Positions 7,917 through 16,442 of a stretch of DNA of 19,476 bases are shown in pieces; position 1 is the first letter of the stretch, and the number at the start of each line of letters is the position of its first letter. The notes beneath the pieces are model-generated. The model made no database searches. It was not told where the DNA came from and worked only from the letters and a program-made list of their open reading frames with translations. The stretch is from assembly GCA_964618455.1 (NCBI GenBank), contig CAZUAQ010000080.1, positions 1 to 19,476 on the forward strand, in the 5' to 3' direction. Position numbers and translations under genes: made by a program. The DNA comes from CAZUAQ01 sp964618455. Its GTDB lineage: Bacteria; Planctomycetota; Phycisphaerae; UBA1845; PWPN01.

Positions 7917-10900
7917 TCATTCCGCACATTGAGGATCGGCGGGTATGCCGGAACCGCTCATGCAGTCCAGGAACTTGAGCAGATCCTGTCCATCAACATC
8001 CAGATCTGCATCCATGCGTGCAAATGCGCAGGCCGGGGGTGCGACGGGACTGTCGGGGCTTGTGTAGCAGGCCTGAAAGCGACCGAAATCGGCCTGATCG
8101 ACATCGCCGTCGAGGTCGGAGTCACCGGGAACCGACATCGGGCACCCGAGCGAGTCCACGCTCACCCCCGCGATCGTGCCCGGGCAGGCATCACACGCAT
8201 CCCCGACAGCGTCTTCATCTTCGTTCATCTGAGTCGCGTTGGGGGTGAGAGGGCAATTGTCGTTCACATTGAAAACGCCATCACCGTCGATGTCATTGTC
8301 GCAGGCATCTCCGGTCCCGTCTTCGTCCTGGTCGGCCTGCTCGGGATTGTCGAGGGTCGGACAGTTATCACATGCGTCGCCGAATAGATCCATATCCGTA
8401 TCAAGCTGGCCCGGGTTCTCATGAGCCGGACAGTTGTCCAGCCAGTCCGGAACGCCATCCTGCTCGCCGTCGATGGTCGGCTGCACCGGGATCGTGGACA
8501 AAACCCAGGTGGGATCCTCAATCTCATCACCACCCGAAGACTGACCGAGATAGCCATGATTGTCGTGGATACTAAGATCACTCAGCGTCTGGTCAGTGCA
8601 GTAGCCGGTCATCGCGTAGAAGCCGACGAGTCCCGGAGCGTCATTGGGTAGAGGGGATGCCCATGTGTTTTGAATCTCCGAGGCGGATCGCGCCACGTTC
8701 CAGATCCGGATGAGATCGATCTGCCCTTGATAATAGCTCGAGAATGTGTATCGAGAGCCAAGCAGAATCGGCGCCGAGTTCGAGATATCATATGCAGGAT
8801 CAATACTCGTGCTGCCCTCGAATACGCCGTCAACGTACAGATACATTTCCGAATCATCGCGAACTGCCGCGATATGGTGCCAGGCATCATCGTTGTATCC
8901 CGTATCGGAATCCACATATTCTTCACCCCCAAGCAATTCCGGGACATCAAGGCCGAATCGGACCCGTTGCTCATCCGTGATGGAGATGAAGAATCCGCGT
9001 GCCGCGAACTCGGGAGCCGGGACTCGCTTATCGAATAGGTTGGAGTTGAAGCTGATCGTCTTGAACCAGAATTCCAATGTGAAAGCACCGGTTCCGAAGG
9101 CATACGCCGGATGATCGGGGAGGACGGCATAATCCTGAAAACCGTCGAACGCGACAGCCATATCCGATGGTGCGGTTTCGCAGTCATCACCAATGCCGTC
9201 CTGGTCGAGGTCGCATTGGTCCGGATTCGGCGAGCCAGGACATGTATCGCAGGCATCGCCTGTGCCGTCTCCGTCGCCGTCAGTTTGGATCACATTGGGG
9301 TCAAGCGGACAATTGTCGCAATCGTCAATGAGTCCATCTTCGTCGGTATCCGTTTCACACTCGTCAGGCACGAGATCCCCGTCGCAATCCTCACTGAACT
9401 GGGACGTGATATCCAGATCGTCCGGCGTCCCGTTGGTGTTGCAGTCCTCATCGCATTCATCAGGGACGGCATTCTCATTCACGTCCTCACTGAAGCCGGA
9501 AATGATGTCATCGATGTCGAGGATCGCATTCCCGTTGCAGTCGGCAAAGCGTTCGTAAGCGCCCATGTCGATTATGGGTGCATTGCCGATTCCGGTATCG
9601 GCGATGGCGGCATCAGCAAGACGACGACTCTGGCCGGCCAGATCAAAGGGAACCTGTTCATTAACATTGTTATCCGAGTCGAGATCGGCGACATCGGCCT
9701 TGATGCCCCGGTTATCCGCTGAATCGACGGCGGGAGAAAAGATACCAAGGCGTAAGTCGTCGTCCGCCGTACCCGCGATGCCATCAAGACCGATGGGATC
9801 GACAAACTTGGGGTTAAGGTCAATGTTGGCGACCCCCGGAAAGTCGGAAGGCAAATCCTGTATGCAGGAGTGCTGGATTTGCGGAGGACCACCGATTCCC
9901 CAGATCTGGCTTTCGAAGGGCGGTCGCCCGGGCAGTTCCAATGAATTGGCCCAGAAGACGGAATTCGAAATAACAAGTCCTCTGCCCGGAGAAGTGGTAT
10001 AGCCGACCACACCGCCTCCATATTGCGTAGCTTGGTTGGCGTAGACGGTGCAACTCGAGACGATCAACTTGCCTTCAGCGCTAATCGCACCTCCGCTGCC
10101 ATTGTAGGCAGTATTGCCAGCAAATAAAGAGTTGATTACTTCACAAGTGCCGCGATGACCGGTGCGAATGCCCCCGCCATACCGACTGCGGTTTCCTATG
10201 AACTCACAATTGACGACGTAATAATATATGGGGTCCGCGATCGAAGGAATGAACATTCCTCCGCCAGACAAGGTCGCCTCATTGTTTTCAAAGAGGCACC
10301 GGACGATGACCTGGCCGTTGGTATTCTCCAGGGCAAGCGCTCCCCCCGATTCGGCGGTGTTCCCGATGAATTCACATTCGATGACCGGCCCCCTTATTCC
10401 AGACGCACCGCCTCCAACGCTTGTGGCGTGATTGGAGACGAATCCACATTTCTCCAGACGTGCGACGGTGTAACTGGAGAGATGTATACCTCCCCCCGAG
10501 TCGGCCGTATTGTTCTGCAGATAAGAATCGGTCAAGGTGAGCGTAGATGTGGTGCCGTAGATCCCCCCGCCGCTCATGGCGGTTTCATTGTCGATCAGAC
10601 GGCAGTGCTCGACCGTGATCGTACAACCATCGATAAAGAGTCCTGCACCGAAACCGGGAGCAAACGTTGCTAGATCGGGATCCTCGCCGGACCCGTTGGC
10701 GTGCCCGTTTCGAATCGTCAGCCCACTGATGAGGATCTCTACCGGCTGCTCCTTGGCATAGACGACATGAAAGCAGTTGTCACCGGATGATGCCGGATCG
10801 CCGATGTTCCCGTCGAGAGCCGTCGCGTAGGCATCAACATCTCGTTGGGAGAGATTTCCGCCTCCCGCAGGGAATCCGCCGAAAAGGCGAACCCCGCCCT

Positions 10901-11156
10901 TCAAGCGGAACGTCGCAGTGCGAGGTTGCGTGGGGATCACAGGCACCGTGGGGACATACGTGCCTTCCGCCACGTAGATGTCGTCACCATCCACTGCCGC
11001 GTCGAGTGCCGATTGCAGATCAGTGAATGCGTTGGGCCAATCGGCCCCGGTTCCATTGCCGGTGGCGGTAGGGTCCACGAAATGAATGCTCGCCAGAGCA
11101 TACGCTGCGCTGCAAACCCACCATGCCCCGGCCGCCAGTAGAGTGCGATGTGTCAT
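7917..11156 (-). CDS. Large secreted beta-helix / LamG / TSP type-3 repeat protein with dockerin-like tail
   Basis: A 1079-residue exported protein. Residues 1-22 are a signal peptide. Residues 25-535 open with HFVDPTATGNGTGADWPNAF and continue as a right-handed beta-helix with Pmp-like repeats (NNTADSGGGI, GNTAESGGAL, NNEATLSGGG, GNRSRYGGGI and others, combining FxxN-like and GGxx motifs). About 536-660 and 895-1005 are Asp-rich thrombospondin type-3 repeats (DxDxDGxxDxxDNC), expected to bind calcium. About 666-885 is a concanavalin-fold LamG-like domain (ALEFWFKT- and YVDGV-type strands). The last 70 residues hold two EF-hand-like loops (DSDLDGDVD and DADLDVDGQD), a common planctomycete C-terminus. 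The role is probably surface adhesion or carbohydrate binding; no catalytic residues are recognised. ATG 11156 is preceded by AAGGGGG with good spacing. It has its own predicted promoter. Confidence 0.88.
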   Translation of the reverse strand: MTHRTLLAAGAWWVCSAAYALASIHFVDPTATGNGTGADWPNAFTDLQSALDAAVDGDDIYVAEGTYVPTVPVIPTQPRTATFRLKGGVRLFGGFPAGGGNLSQRDVDAYATALDGNIGDPASSGDNCFHVVYAKEQPVEILISGLTIRNGHANGSGEDPDLATFAPGFGAGLFIDGCTITVEHCRLIDNETAMSGGGIYGTTSTLTLTDSYLQNNTADSGGGIHLSSYTVARLEKCGFVSNHATSVGGGASGIRGPVIECEFIGNTAESGGALALENTNGQVIVRCLFENNEATLSGGGMFIPSIADPIYYYVVNCEFIGNRSRYGGGIRTGHRGTCEVINSLFAGNTAYNGSGGAISAEGKLIVSSCTVYANQATQYGGGVVGYTTSPGRGLVISNSVFWANSLELPGRPPFESQIWGIGGPPQIQHSCIQDLPSDFPGVANIDLNPKFVDPIGLDGIAGTADDDLRLGIFSPAVDSADNRGIKADVADLDSDNNVNEQVPFDLAGQSRRLADAAIADTGIGNAPIIDMGAYERFADCNGNAILDIDDIISGFSEDVNENAVPDECDEDCNTNGTPDDLDITSQFSEDCDGDLVPDECETDTDEDGLIDDCDNCPLDPNVIQTDGDGDGTGDACDTCPGSPNPDQCDLDQDGIGDDCETAPSDMAVAFDGFQDYAVLPDHPAYAFGTGAFTLEFWFKTISFNSNLFDKRVPAPEFAARGFFISITDEQRVRFGLDVPELLGGEEYVDSDTGYNDDAWHHIAAVRDDSEMYLYVDGVFEGSTSIDPAYDISNSAPILLGSRYTFSSYYQGQIDLIRIWNVARSASEIQNTWASPLPNDAPGLVGFYAMTGYCTDQTLSDLSIHDNHGYLGQSSGGDEIEDPTWVLSTIPVQPTIDGEQDGVPDWLDNCPAHENPGQLDTDMDLFGDACDNCPTLDNPEQADQDEDGTGDACDNDIDGDGVFNVNDNCPLTPNATQMNEDEDAVGDACDACPGTIAGVSVDSLGCPMSVPGDSDLDGDVDQADFGRFQACYTSPDSPVAPPACAFARMDADLDVDGQDLLKFLDCMSGSGIPADPQCAE

Positions 11157-11190
11157 CTTGTTGCCCCCTTCGGAAACGGTCACCTGGATT

Positions 11191-11210
11191 GACCAATACC
11201 CAGTATTGTC
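11191..11210. promoter_or_regulatory. Inverted repeat overlapping the beta-helix gene -10 region (operator candidate)
   Basis: GACCAATAC (11191-11199) and GTATTGTC (11203-11210) are inverted copies with one extra C in the left arm and a 3-nt centre. The right arm contains the predicted -10 hexamer on the minus strand, so a bound dimer would block the promoter. The placement is seen directly; regulatory use is inferred. Confidence 0.35.
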
Positions 11211-11233
11211 TACATTTCAGGGTACGCGGTCAA
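11205..11233 (-). promoter_or_regulatory. Predicted promoter of the beta-helix/LamG gene
   Basis: On the minus strand TTGACC (11233-11228) and GACAAT (11210-11205) are separated by 17 nt. The -35 matches consensus at 5 of 6 and the -10 at 4 of 6. Transcription would start near 11198, giving a leader of about 42 nt before ATG 11156. Confidence 0.45.
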
Positions 11234-11305
11234 TGTACTGTCTGCACGGGGGCTGCATCCGTTCCATTAATAGTTGAGCCTTAGAGATGAGAGCCCAATA
11301 TCAGC

Positions 11306-12823
11306 TCATTTTGAGTAGAAATACGTCAGCGGTTCGACCTTGATGACGTCGATGCCGAGCATCGTGTCGCGGGCGGTGGCGCGTTTGCCGAGGCACTCGA
11401 ACTTGAGGACGTGGCGGCCGGGCTCGAACTCGACGTAGCCGAGGTTGAAATCGGTCGAGAGGTATTCCTTGCTGTAGAGATCTGTATGGCGCATGCGGGG
11501 GATGATCTCGTCGTCGAGCCACGCCCGCCACACGCCGGCGCTGATCGACTGGTGCAGGGCGAGCCGGCCGGCGCCGGTGAGTTTCTCCTCGACCATGAAG
11601 GGCACGCGAACGACCGTGCCCGCAGTCGCACCTCGAACGAGCAGCCCCTGGCCGCCGCTGTATTCACCGCCACGGCCGACGTCGAATGTCGCTTCACCAG
11701 CCGTCACTTTCGCCTGGTCCTTGAACGCTTCCAACTCGACCCGCTTCCATGTCAACATCCGTTCTTCGAGTGGCGGCACTTCGGTGAAGCGCTTCGCATG
11801 ACCCTGCTGGTACCAGTACGCCACGGAGCTGTAGAGATCCTTGCGCTCGCCGTGACCACTGACGTTCTTTTCGTCGTGATCGACAAGTGTGCCCTTGTCT
11901 TCGATGGTAAAGCGAAGTGACGTGTTAAAGCGTACCGGGTCGTGCACGTGCCAGCGGTAAATGCACGCGCGGTCGCCGAACTCGAACCCTTCCATCAGCA
12001 CCACGCCGTAGTAGGGCCGCATGACTTCGCGGAAGCCCCAGGCGTCGCTGAAGTAATCCTCGGTACCGGTGCCGTGCAGCGAGGGTCGCGCCTCGCCGTC
12101 GATATAAAACCGGTCATCCCCTTCGCCGAACCAGCCACGCGTGCGGTTCTGCACGCTGAGTACGGTGCCGACGTAGTGGCCACGCCCCTTCGTCTCGCAG
12201 ATCAGGTAGTCACCGGGCCTCGCCGGGTACTCCTGGCGATACTGGGCATGGAAGAGCATCGTGTCTTCGGGAAGCGAGCTTATCTCGTCATAATCGATGT
12301 AGTAATAGAATTTCGGCACCAACGCCGTCGGGTGGTCGTTGGTGATGGTGATGCGCGCGGACTTGTGAAACGGCATGGCCCAGAAGCAGGAATACGCGCG
12401 ACCTTCCGAGACGACTGACACCGGCTCAGAGTCGACCCACCGCCGCATGCCATGGCCGACGGCGAAAAAGTCGCCGAACGGCGCTTCGACCGACGGCACA
12501 TCGTGGCCGTCCCAGTACATGCGGATGACCAATGAGCGCGGGAAGTACGCGTCGTACGCGTTGACGGTGAACCACATATGCCGGATGACGCCCGGGCTCT
12601 GGATGTCGGCCAGCGTGATCGTCTCGCCGGGCTGGATCACACGCCAATCCTCGTTGCCGTTCTGCCACTCGGGATCATGGCTGGAGACGCGCTTAGAGCG
12701 CCCGTCGACGGGACGCGTCAAGGCATCAAAATCGGAGGCACGCAATGAATCCATGCCACCGATGAGCAGCGTGAGCGCGATCGCCACGGCATAACGAGCA
12801 GGGGAGCAGCAGAAGAACATCAT
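11306..12823 (-). CDS. DUF2961 family protein (GH172-like glycoside hydrolase candidate)
   Basis: A 505-residue secreted protein with signal peptide (YAVAIALTLLIGG, cleavage near SLRA). It shows the full DUF2961 pattern: LADIQSPGVIRHMWFTV, PSVEAPFGDFFAVGHG, PFHKSARITITND, the GTGTEDYFSDAWGF block with Glu255, and YRWHVHDPVRFNTSLRFTIE. DUF2961 proteins have been characterised as family GH172, acting on alpha-D-fructofuranosides or D-arabinofuranosides; the Glu in GTGTED is a likely catalytic residue there. A C-terminal beta-sandwich region (about 380-500) follows. Substrate is not predictable here. GAGGA lies five to eight bases before the tandem ATG codons 12823 and 12820. It lies 110 nt downstream of the protease gene and 149 nt upstream of the beta-helix gene on the same strand, consistent with a glycan-degrading locus that includes the sulfatase. 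Confidence 0.88.
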   Translation of the reverse strand: MMFFCCSPARYAVAIALTLLIGGMDSLRASDFDALTRPVDGRSKRVSSHDPEWQNGNEDWRVIQPGETITLADIQSPGVIRHMWFTVNAYDAYFPRSLVIRMYWDGHDVPSVEAPFGDFFAVGHGMRRWVDSEPVSVVSEGRAYSCFWAMPFHKSARITITNDHPTALVPKFYYYIDYDEISSLPEDTMLFHAQYRQEYPARPGDYLICETKGRGHYVGTVLSVQNRTRGWFGEGDDRFYIDGEARPSLHGTGTEDYFSDAWGFREVMRPYYGVVLMEGFEFGDRACIYRWHVHDPVRFNTSLRFTIEDKGTLVDHDEKNVSGHGERKDLYSSVAYWYQQGHAKRFTEVPPLEERMLTWKRVELEAFKDQAKVTAGEATFDVGRGGEYSGGQGLLVRGATAGTVVRVPFMVEEKLTGAGRLALHQSISAGVWRAWLDDEIIPRMRHTDLYSKEYLSTDFNLGYVEFEPGRHVLKFECLGKRATARDTMLGIDVIKVEPLTYFYSK

Positions 12824-12933
12824 GGGATTCCTCAGGGCGCTACAGCGGGACGAAACGACACACGAATCGTAGCCTGTCGAACGAGATGTGGACTGTATGC
12901 GATGGTCGGACCGGACTCAAGGGCAGCCGGCGA

Positions 12934-15900
12934 TCACGGCTGGCAGGGGACACTGTTGCCGAGCTGTGCCTTGCACTCACTCAGGTCGATGACAGTGATT
13001 CCGCCGGAGTGGCCGATATCGGCGCGGAGCGTTGTGGCGTCGAGTGTCTGCCCGAGCTTGCTCTTAATCGTGCTCAGATCGATGACAGTCACACCGCCCG
13101 AGTTGTCGGCATCGCCTTCGAGGATCGCGAGTTCAAGATTCCCGGCGGGAGTGACCGCATTCGATGCCGCATCCTGAAGTCCGCTCAGCACGAATCGCAA
13201 ACAGGATTTGTCGGGGACGCTGTTCAGCGTGATCTCGATCGTGTCGCATGTGTGCGAGACATTCTGGATCAGTGCCGCATCGGGTGCGCCGTCGCGCTCG
13301 ATGACGATCTCGTCGTTTGCGTCGACCGAGCCGTCCGCAGCCATGAGGGCTTCGGAGAACGTCAGGATGATCGACTCGGGTCCGCCGGTGCGCGGCTCGG
13401 AAGTGAAGACGCCGGGCACGAACGAAAGATCGAGCGATCCCATTGCGCCGTGCGTAACGCGTGACACTGCCGAAGCGAGCGTGGGGGCGGTCGTGTCGGC
13501 GGGCACTAACACGCTGACGCAGGAGGACGCGCCGCAGGCATTTTCGCGGCGGGCGTAGTAGGTGATGGGGGAGTCCGCCGCCGGCACGCGAATCGTGTCA
13601 CCCGTGCCGACCGCGTCGATCCCGCAGCCGGTTTCGTACCAGTGGACATCGCCGTTCGCGCCGCCGGTGGCCTGCAATTCCACGCCGGCCGGGTCAGGGC
13701 AGAAGTTACCCAATGTGAAAGTCGCCTGCGTTGGAGGGGAAGGCGGTGTGCAGGCTTCACCGATGGAGATATCGTCGATGGCCAGGTCACTGGAGAAGGT
13801 CAATCCGCGCTGACCGACGAACCGGATGCGGATGTCATTTCCGAAGGGGGCTAGATCGACCACGCCTTGCAGCCACTGGTCACCCTGGTCGCCACTGATC
13901 GTAAAGACGGGTGTCCAGGTGTCGCAGTCATTCTCGCTGACCTCGACGGTAAGCACACCCATCGACGCGCCGTCCATGTGGTACCAGAAACGCAATTCCG
14001 GATTCGCCAGCGGGGTGAGATCGAAACAGGGGCTCAGCAAGAGCGAGGCGGTCTCGGCACACAATGCGCTGGAGACCTCGGTGTACAGGTACTTGCCTGA
14101 AGGTGCGCCCGTGGTGTGATCGGCGGGGGGGCCGGTGTCCGATGAGGGGGTCGGCCCGGCGAAGACGATCCAGTCTTCCTTGTCGCCGTCGATATCGGGA
14201 TACTCGTTGAACCAGTCCCCCGTCAGGGTGCAGAACTCGCCACACTCGGGCATACAGGTCGATTCCGACTCGAAGTCCTCGACGTAGGGATAGCTGCTGA
14301 TCGTTGTCGGGCAGCACTCGGGTGGAAAGAGATCGAAGTAGGTGAGCAGGGCATCGACGCGGCCGAAGCCGGAGGAAAAGTCGTAGCCGGCGTCGTCGAT
14401 ATCCGCGGTGGCATCGGCGAGGGCAGTCATGACTTGCACCGGGGTGTAGCTGTGGTCGACGATGTCCAACAGGAGGGCGGAGATGGCGGCGACGTGCGGC
14501 GCGGCGGCGGAGGTCCCCCCGAAAAGTGTCGGGAAGGAGCCCGTGCCGGAGACTTCCACGTTGTCCACGGCGGCGAGAAAAGGTGTGTCACGAACGACGG
14601 TGCTCGGAAACCGAAGTGTGGACGGACCCTGGCTGCTGTCGCCCTGGGTGAAGCCGTGGCCGACGAGACCCGAGTCGATGGCGGTGCACGCGATGGCTTC
14701 GGTGACGGCGGCATGTCCGAAGATGCTGTCGTCACAGTTGGCATCGTCGTCACCGAAGGGCAGATTCGAGAAGATCTCCAGCGTGCGGTCGGCGGCATCG
14801 CCCTCGAAGTTGTTCACCAGGATGCCGATGTTCTTGATCTCTGCCGTGGTGTTTTCCCAGATGATCCGCTCGACGGGATCCTCCGTGCCGGTCTGGCGGA
14901 CACGTCCGCCGACGCCCAGGATGGTCACACTCGTCTCAGCGTCGATGACGATCAGATCGTAATCATTGCCGCTGGCGCCGAACGGATCGTCCCATTGCAG
15001 AAAGACATCAAGTGTCTCCCCGGGGAAGACATCGACGTTCAGCACCGTATCCTCGTCGACGCCGAGTTTGAAATCGTGCAACGTGCTCGAACCGAAGCCG
15101 TCGCGGTCGACGTAATCGCCCTGGTAATGGAAGCCGCAATCGTTGCCCGCCGCCGTGACATAGACGACGCCCTCGTTCTGGACGGCATCACGCACCGCCT
15201 GAGCCACGCCGCCGTCGGCGAAGTACGGCTCTCCGTAAAATCCGATGTCATCGATGATGACGTCCACGCCGGCCGTGGTGGCCAGCCACGTGATGGCATC
15301 GACCATTTCGACCGTCGTGGCGACACCCGCAAACGCCAGGTCCGCACCCGGCGCGAGATCGTGGACGATCTCCATCACGGCGATGCCCTCGTCTCCGCTG
15401 CCCGCCATGGTCGGATGGACCTGAATGCCCGCGGGCAACTCACCGGCCAGCACCGCCAGGTTGAGGCTGTCCACGCCATCGGAGATGCAGCCCACCTTCA
15501 CGCCCGTGCCGTCGAACCCGAGCGATCGCACGATGTTGGCCTTGTGAATCGCGTCCCCCTCGGTGCAGGCGGAACCGCTGCAGCGCGGTCGACCGTACGA
15601 GGGCTCGGTGATGCGGGACACTGCCTCCAGCCGCGCGATGCGATCCAGGGCCGCTTCACTCACCCAGCCCTGGATGATGCCCAAGGAGGCGCTGGCGCGG
15701 TCTTCCACCAGGCCTCGGTTCGCCAACGCGGCGCGAATGCCGGCGCCGGTTTCGGTCACATGGACGTAGACTTGAATCCGGCCATTGTTACTGACCCGAA
15801 GTGATGGACGGCTGAGTGAGGTGCCGCTGGATCCCTCTCCGTCGGCGCGAGACTGACGAAGTCGATCACGGAGATCGAGCAAACGGTCGGCGATCTTGTA

Positions 15901-16104
15901 CTCGAAGGCGTGGGTGCGCACACGCTCCGGGGCGTCGAGGATGACCTCCGCGTCCTCGGTGTCCGAGGCGGGGTCCCACGTGTGCACGCGCGAACGCATC
16001 CGCGTCGTCTCATCCGTCGATTGTGCCATCACCGGCGTGACAAGACCTGCGAGGCTCACGACCCAAACGAAATACATCCACTTCATCGCTGAATCCATTT
16101 CCAT
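12934..16104 (-). CDS. Secreted subtilase-like serine protease with MAM-like, Ig-like and dockerin-like domains
   Basis: About 1056 residues: signal peptide (MKWMYFVWVVSLAGLVTPVMA), a propeptide-like region to about residue 190, then an S8/S53-type peptidase domain to about 560. Motifs are VKVGCISDGVD (Asp209 or Asp212), SGDEGIAVMEIVHDLAPGA, VTAAGND with the oxyanion Asn, and GGTSAAAPHVA with Ser532. At the place of the usual catalytic His (HGT) there is Glu239 in DEG. After the protease come Cys-rich repeats with a MAM-like jelly-roll (about 580-800, ending LAIDDISIGE), an Ig-like segment, a region with FSEAL, and two dockerin-like repeats (DADNSGGVTVIDL and HSGGITVIDL). Expected to act outside the cytoplasm. 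Start: several ATGs (16104, 16098, 16086) fit and none has a clear ribosome site; 16104 is used, 16086 gives the most typical signal peptide. Confidence 0.86.
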   Translation of the reverse strand: MEMDSAMKWMYFVWVVSLAGLVTPVMAQSTDETTRMRSRVHTWDPASDTEDAEVILDAPERVRTHAFEYKIADRLLDLRDRLRQSRADGEGSSGTSLSRPSLRVSNNGRIQVYVHVTETGAGIRAALANRGLVEDRASASLGIIQGWVSEAALDRIARLEAVSRITEPSYGRPRCSGSACTEGDAIHKANIVRSLGFDGTGVKVGCISDGVDSLNLAVLAGELPAGIQVHPTMAGSGDEGIAVMEIVHDLAPGADLAFAGVATTVEMVDAITWLATTAGVDVIIDDIGFYGEPYFADGGVAQAVRDAVQNEGVVYVTAAGNDCGFHYQGDYVDRDGFGSSTLHDFKLGVDEDTVLNVDVFPGETLDVFLQWDDPFGASGNDYDLIVIDAETSVTILGVGGRVRQTGTEDPVERIIWENTTAEIKNIGILVNNFEGDAADRTLEIFSNLPFGDDDANCDDSIFGHAAVTEAIACTAIDSGLVGHGFTQGDSSQGPSTLRFPSTVVRDTPFLAAVDNVEVSGTGSFPTLFGGTSAAAPHVAAISALLLDIVDHSYTPVQVMTALADATADIDDAGYDFSSGFGRVDALLTYFDLFPPECCPTTISSYPYVEDFESESTCMPECGEFCTLTGDWFNEYPDIDGDKEDWIVFAGPTPSSDTGPPADHTTGAPSGKYLYTEVSSALCAETASLLLSPCFDLTPLANPELRFWYHMDGASMGVLTVEVSENDCDTWTPVFTISGDQGDQWLQGVVDLAPFGNDIRIRFVGQRGLTFSSDLAIDDISIGEACTPPSPPTQATFTLGNFCPDPAGVELQATGGANGDVHWYETGCGIDAVGTGDTIRVPAADSPITYYARRENACGASSCVSVLVPADTTAPTLASAVSRVTHGAMGSLDLSFVPGVFTSEPRTGGPESIILTFSEALMAADGSVDANDEIVIERDGAPDAALIQNVSHTCDTIEITLNSVPDKSCLRFVLSGLQDAASNAVTPAGNLELAILEGDADNSGGVTVIDLSTIKSKLGQTLDATTLRADIGHSGGITVIDLSECKAQLGNSVPCQP

Positions 16105-16232
16105 AAAGTCCGCGCTATCGACACGCCCCTGCCCGCGTGCTGCAATTGTGAGCCCGCGAGAGCATCCGTATGCGTGCGGCGATTCGGCAAGTAAACTGTT
16201 CGAGTGAAAGCCCGTCGGTCCGCGACTTCGCA

Positions 16233-16257
16233 CGCGACCGCCGGTAGAACGGTCGCG
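16233..16257. promoter_or_regulatory. Strong hairpin in the 338-nt divergent gap 16105-16442
   Basis: CGCGACCG (16233-16240) and CGGTCGCG (16250-16257) form a perfect 8-bp GC-rich stem with a 9-nt loop. The gap separates the divergent protease and DUF218 genes. No T-run follows on either strand, so a terminator is unlikely; an operator or leader structure is possible. I see no convincing promoter pair elsewhere in the gap. Confidence 0.35.
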
Positions 16258-16442
16258 CCGTGCCCCCTTTCAACGAACCTTCATGATACCCGACGGGACG
16301 GCGGATTGAAGCGCGAAATCCCGGAGATTCCAAGGTGCCGGCGGAGTGCTCCCTTGTGGCCGCTCGGGACACGTCCGATTACCGTATTCAAGCTTCGGCC
16401 CGAGAGATGACGATGGGACAGAGGTCTCAGGGAGCATTAACC

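Noticed and set aside
7822..7929. Upstream extension of the sulfatase start to 7929
   Set aside because: It would overlap the beta-helix gene end and put about 36 residues before a standard signal peptide; AGGTG before ATG 7821 fits better.
7920..9560. Repeated Asp-rich DNA that could be taken for a tandem repeat or CRISPR array
   Set aside because: The repeats are coding TSP type-3 calcium motifs with variable spacing, not conserved DNA repeats with spacers.
12924..12942. CAGCCG/CGGCTG hairpin across the protease stop codon
   Set aside because: It has a 6-bp stem without a following T-run; too weak to call a terminator.
14434..15804. 456-codon plus-strand open frame inside the protease gene
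   Set aside because: It is antisense to a protein with clear subtilase motifs, shows low-complexity composition and has no ribosome site.
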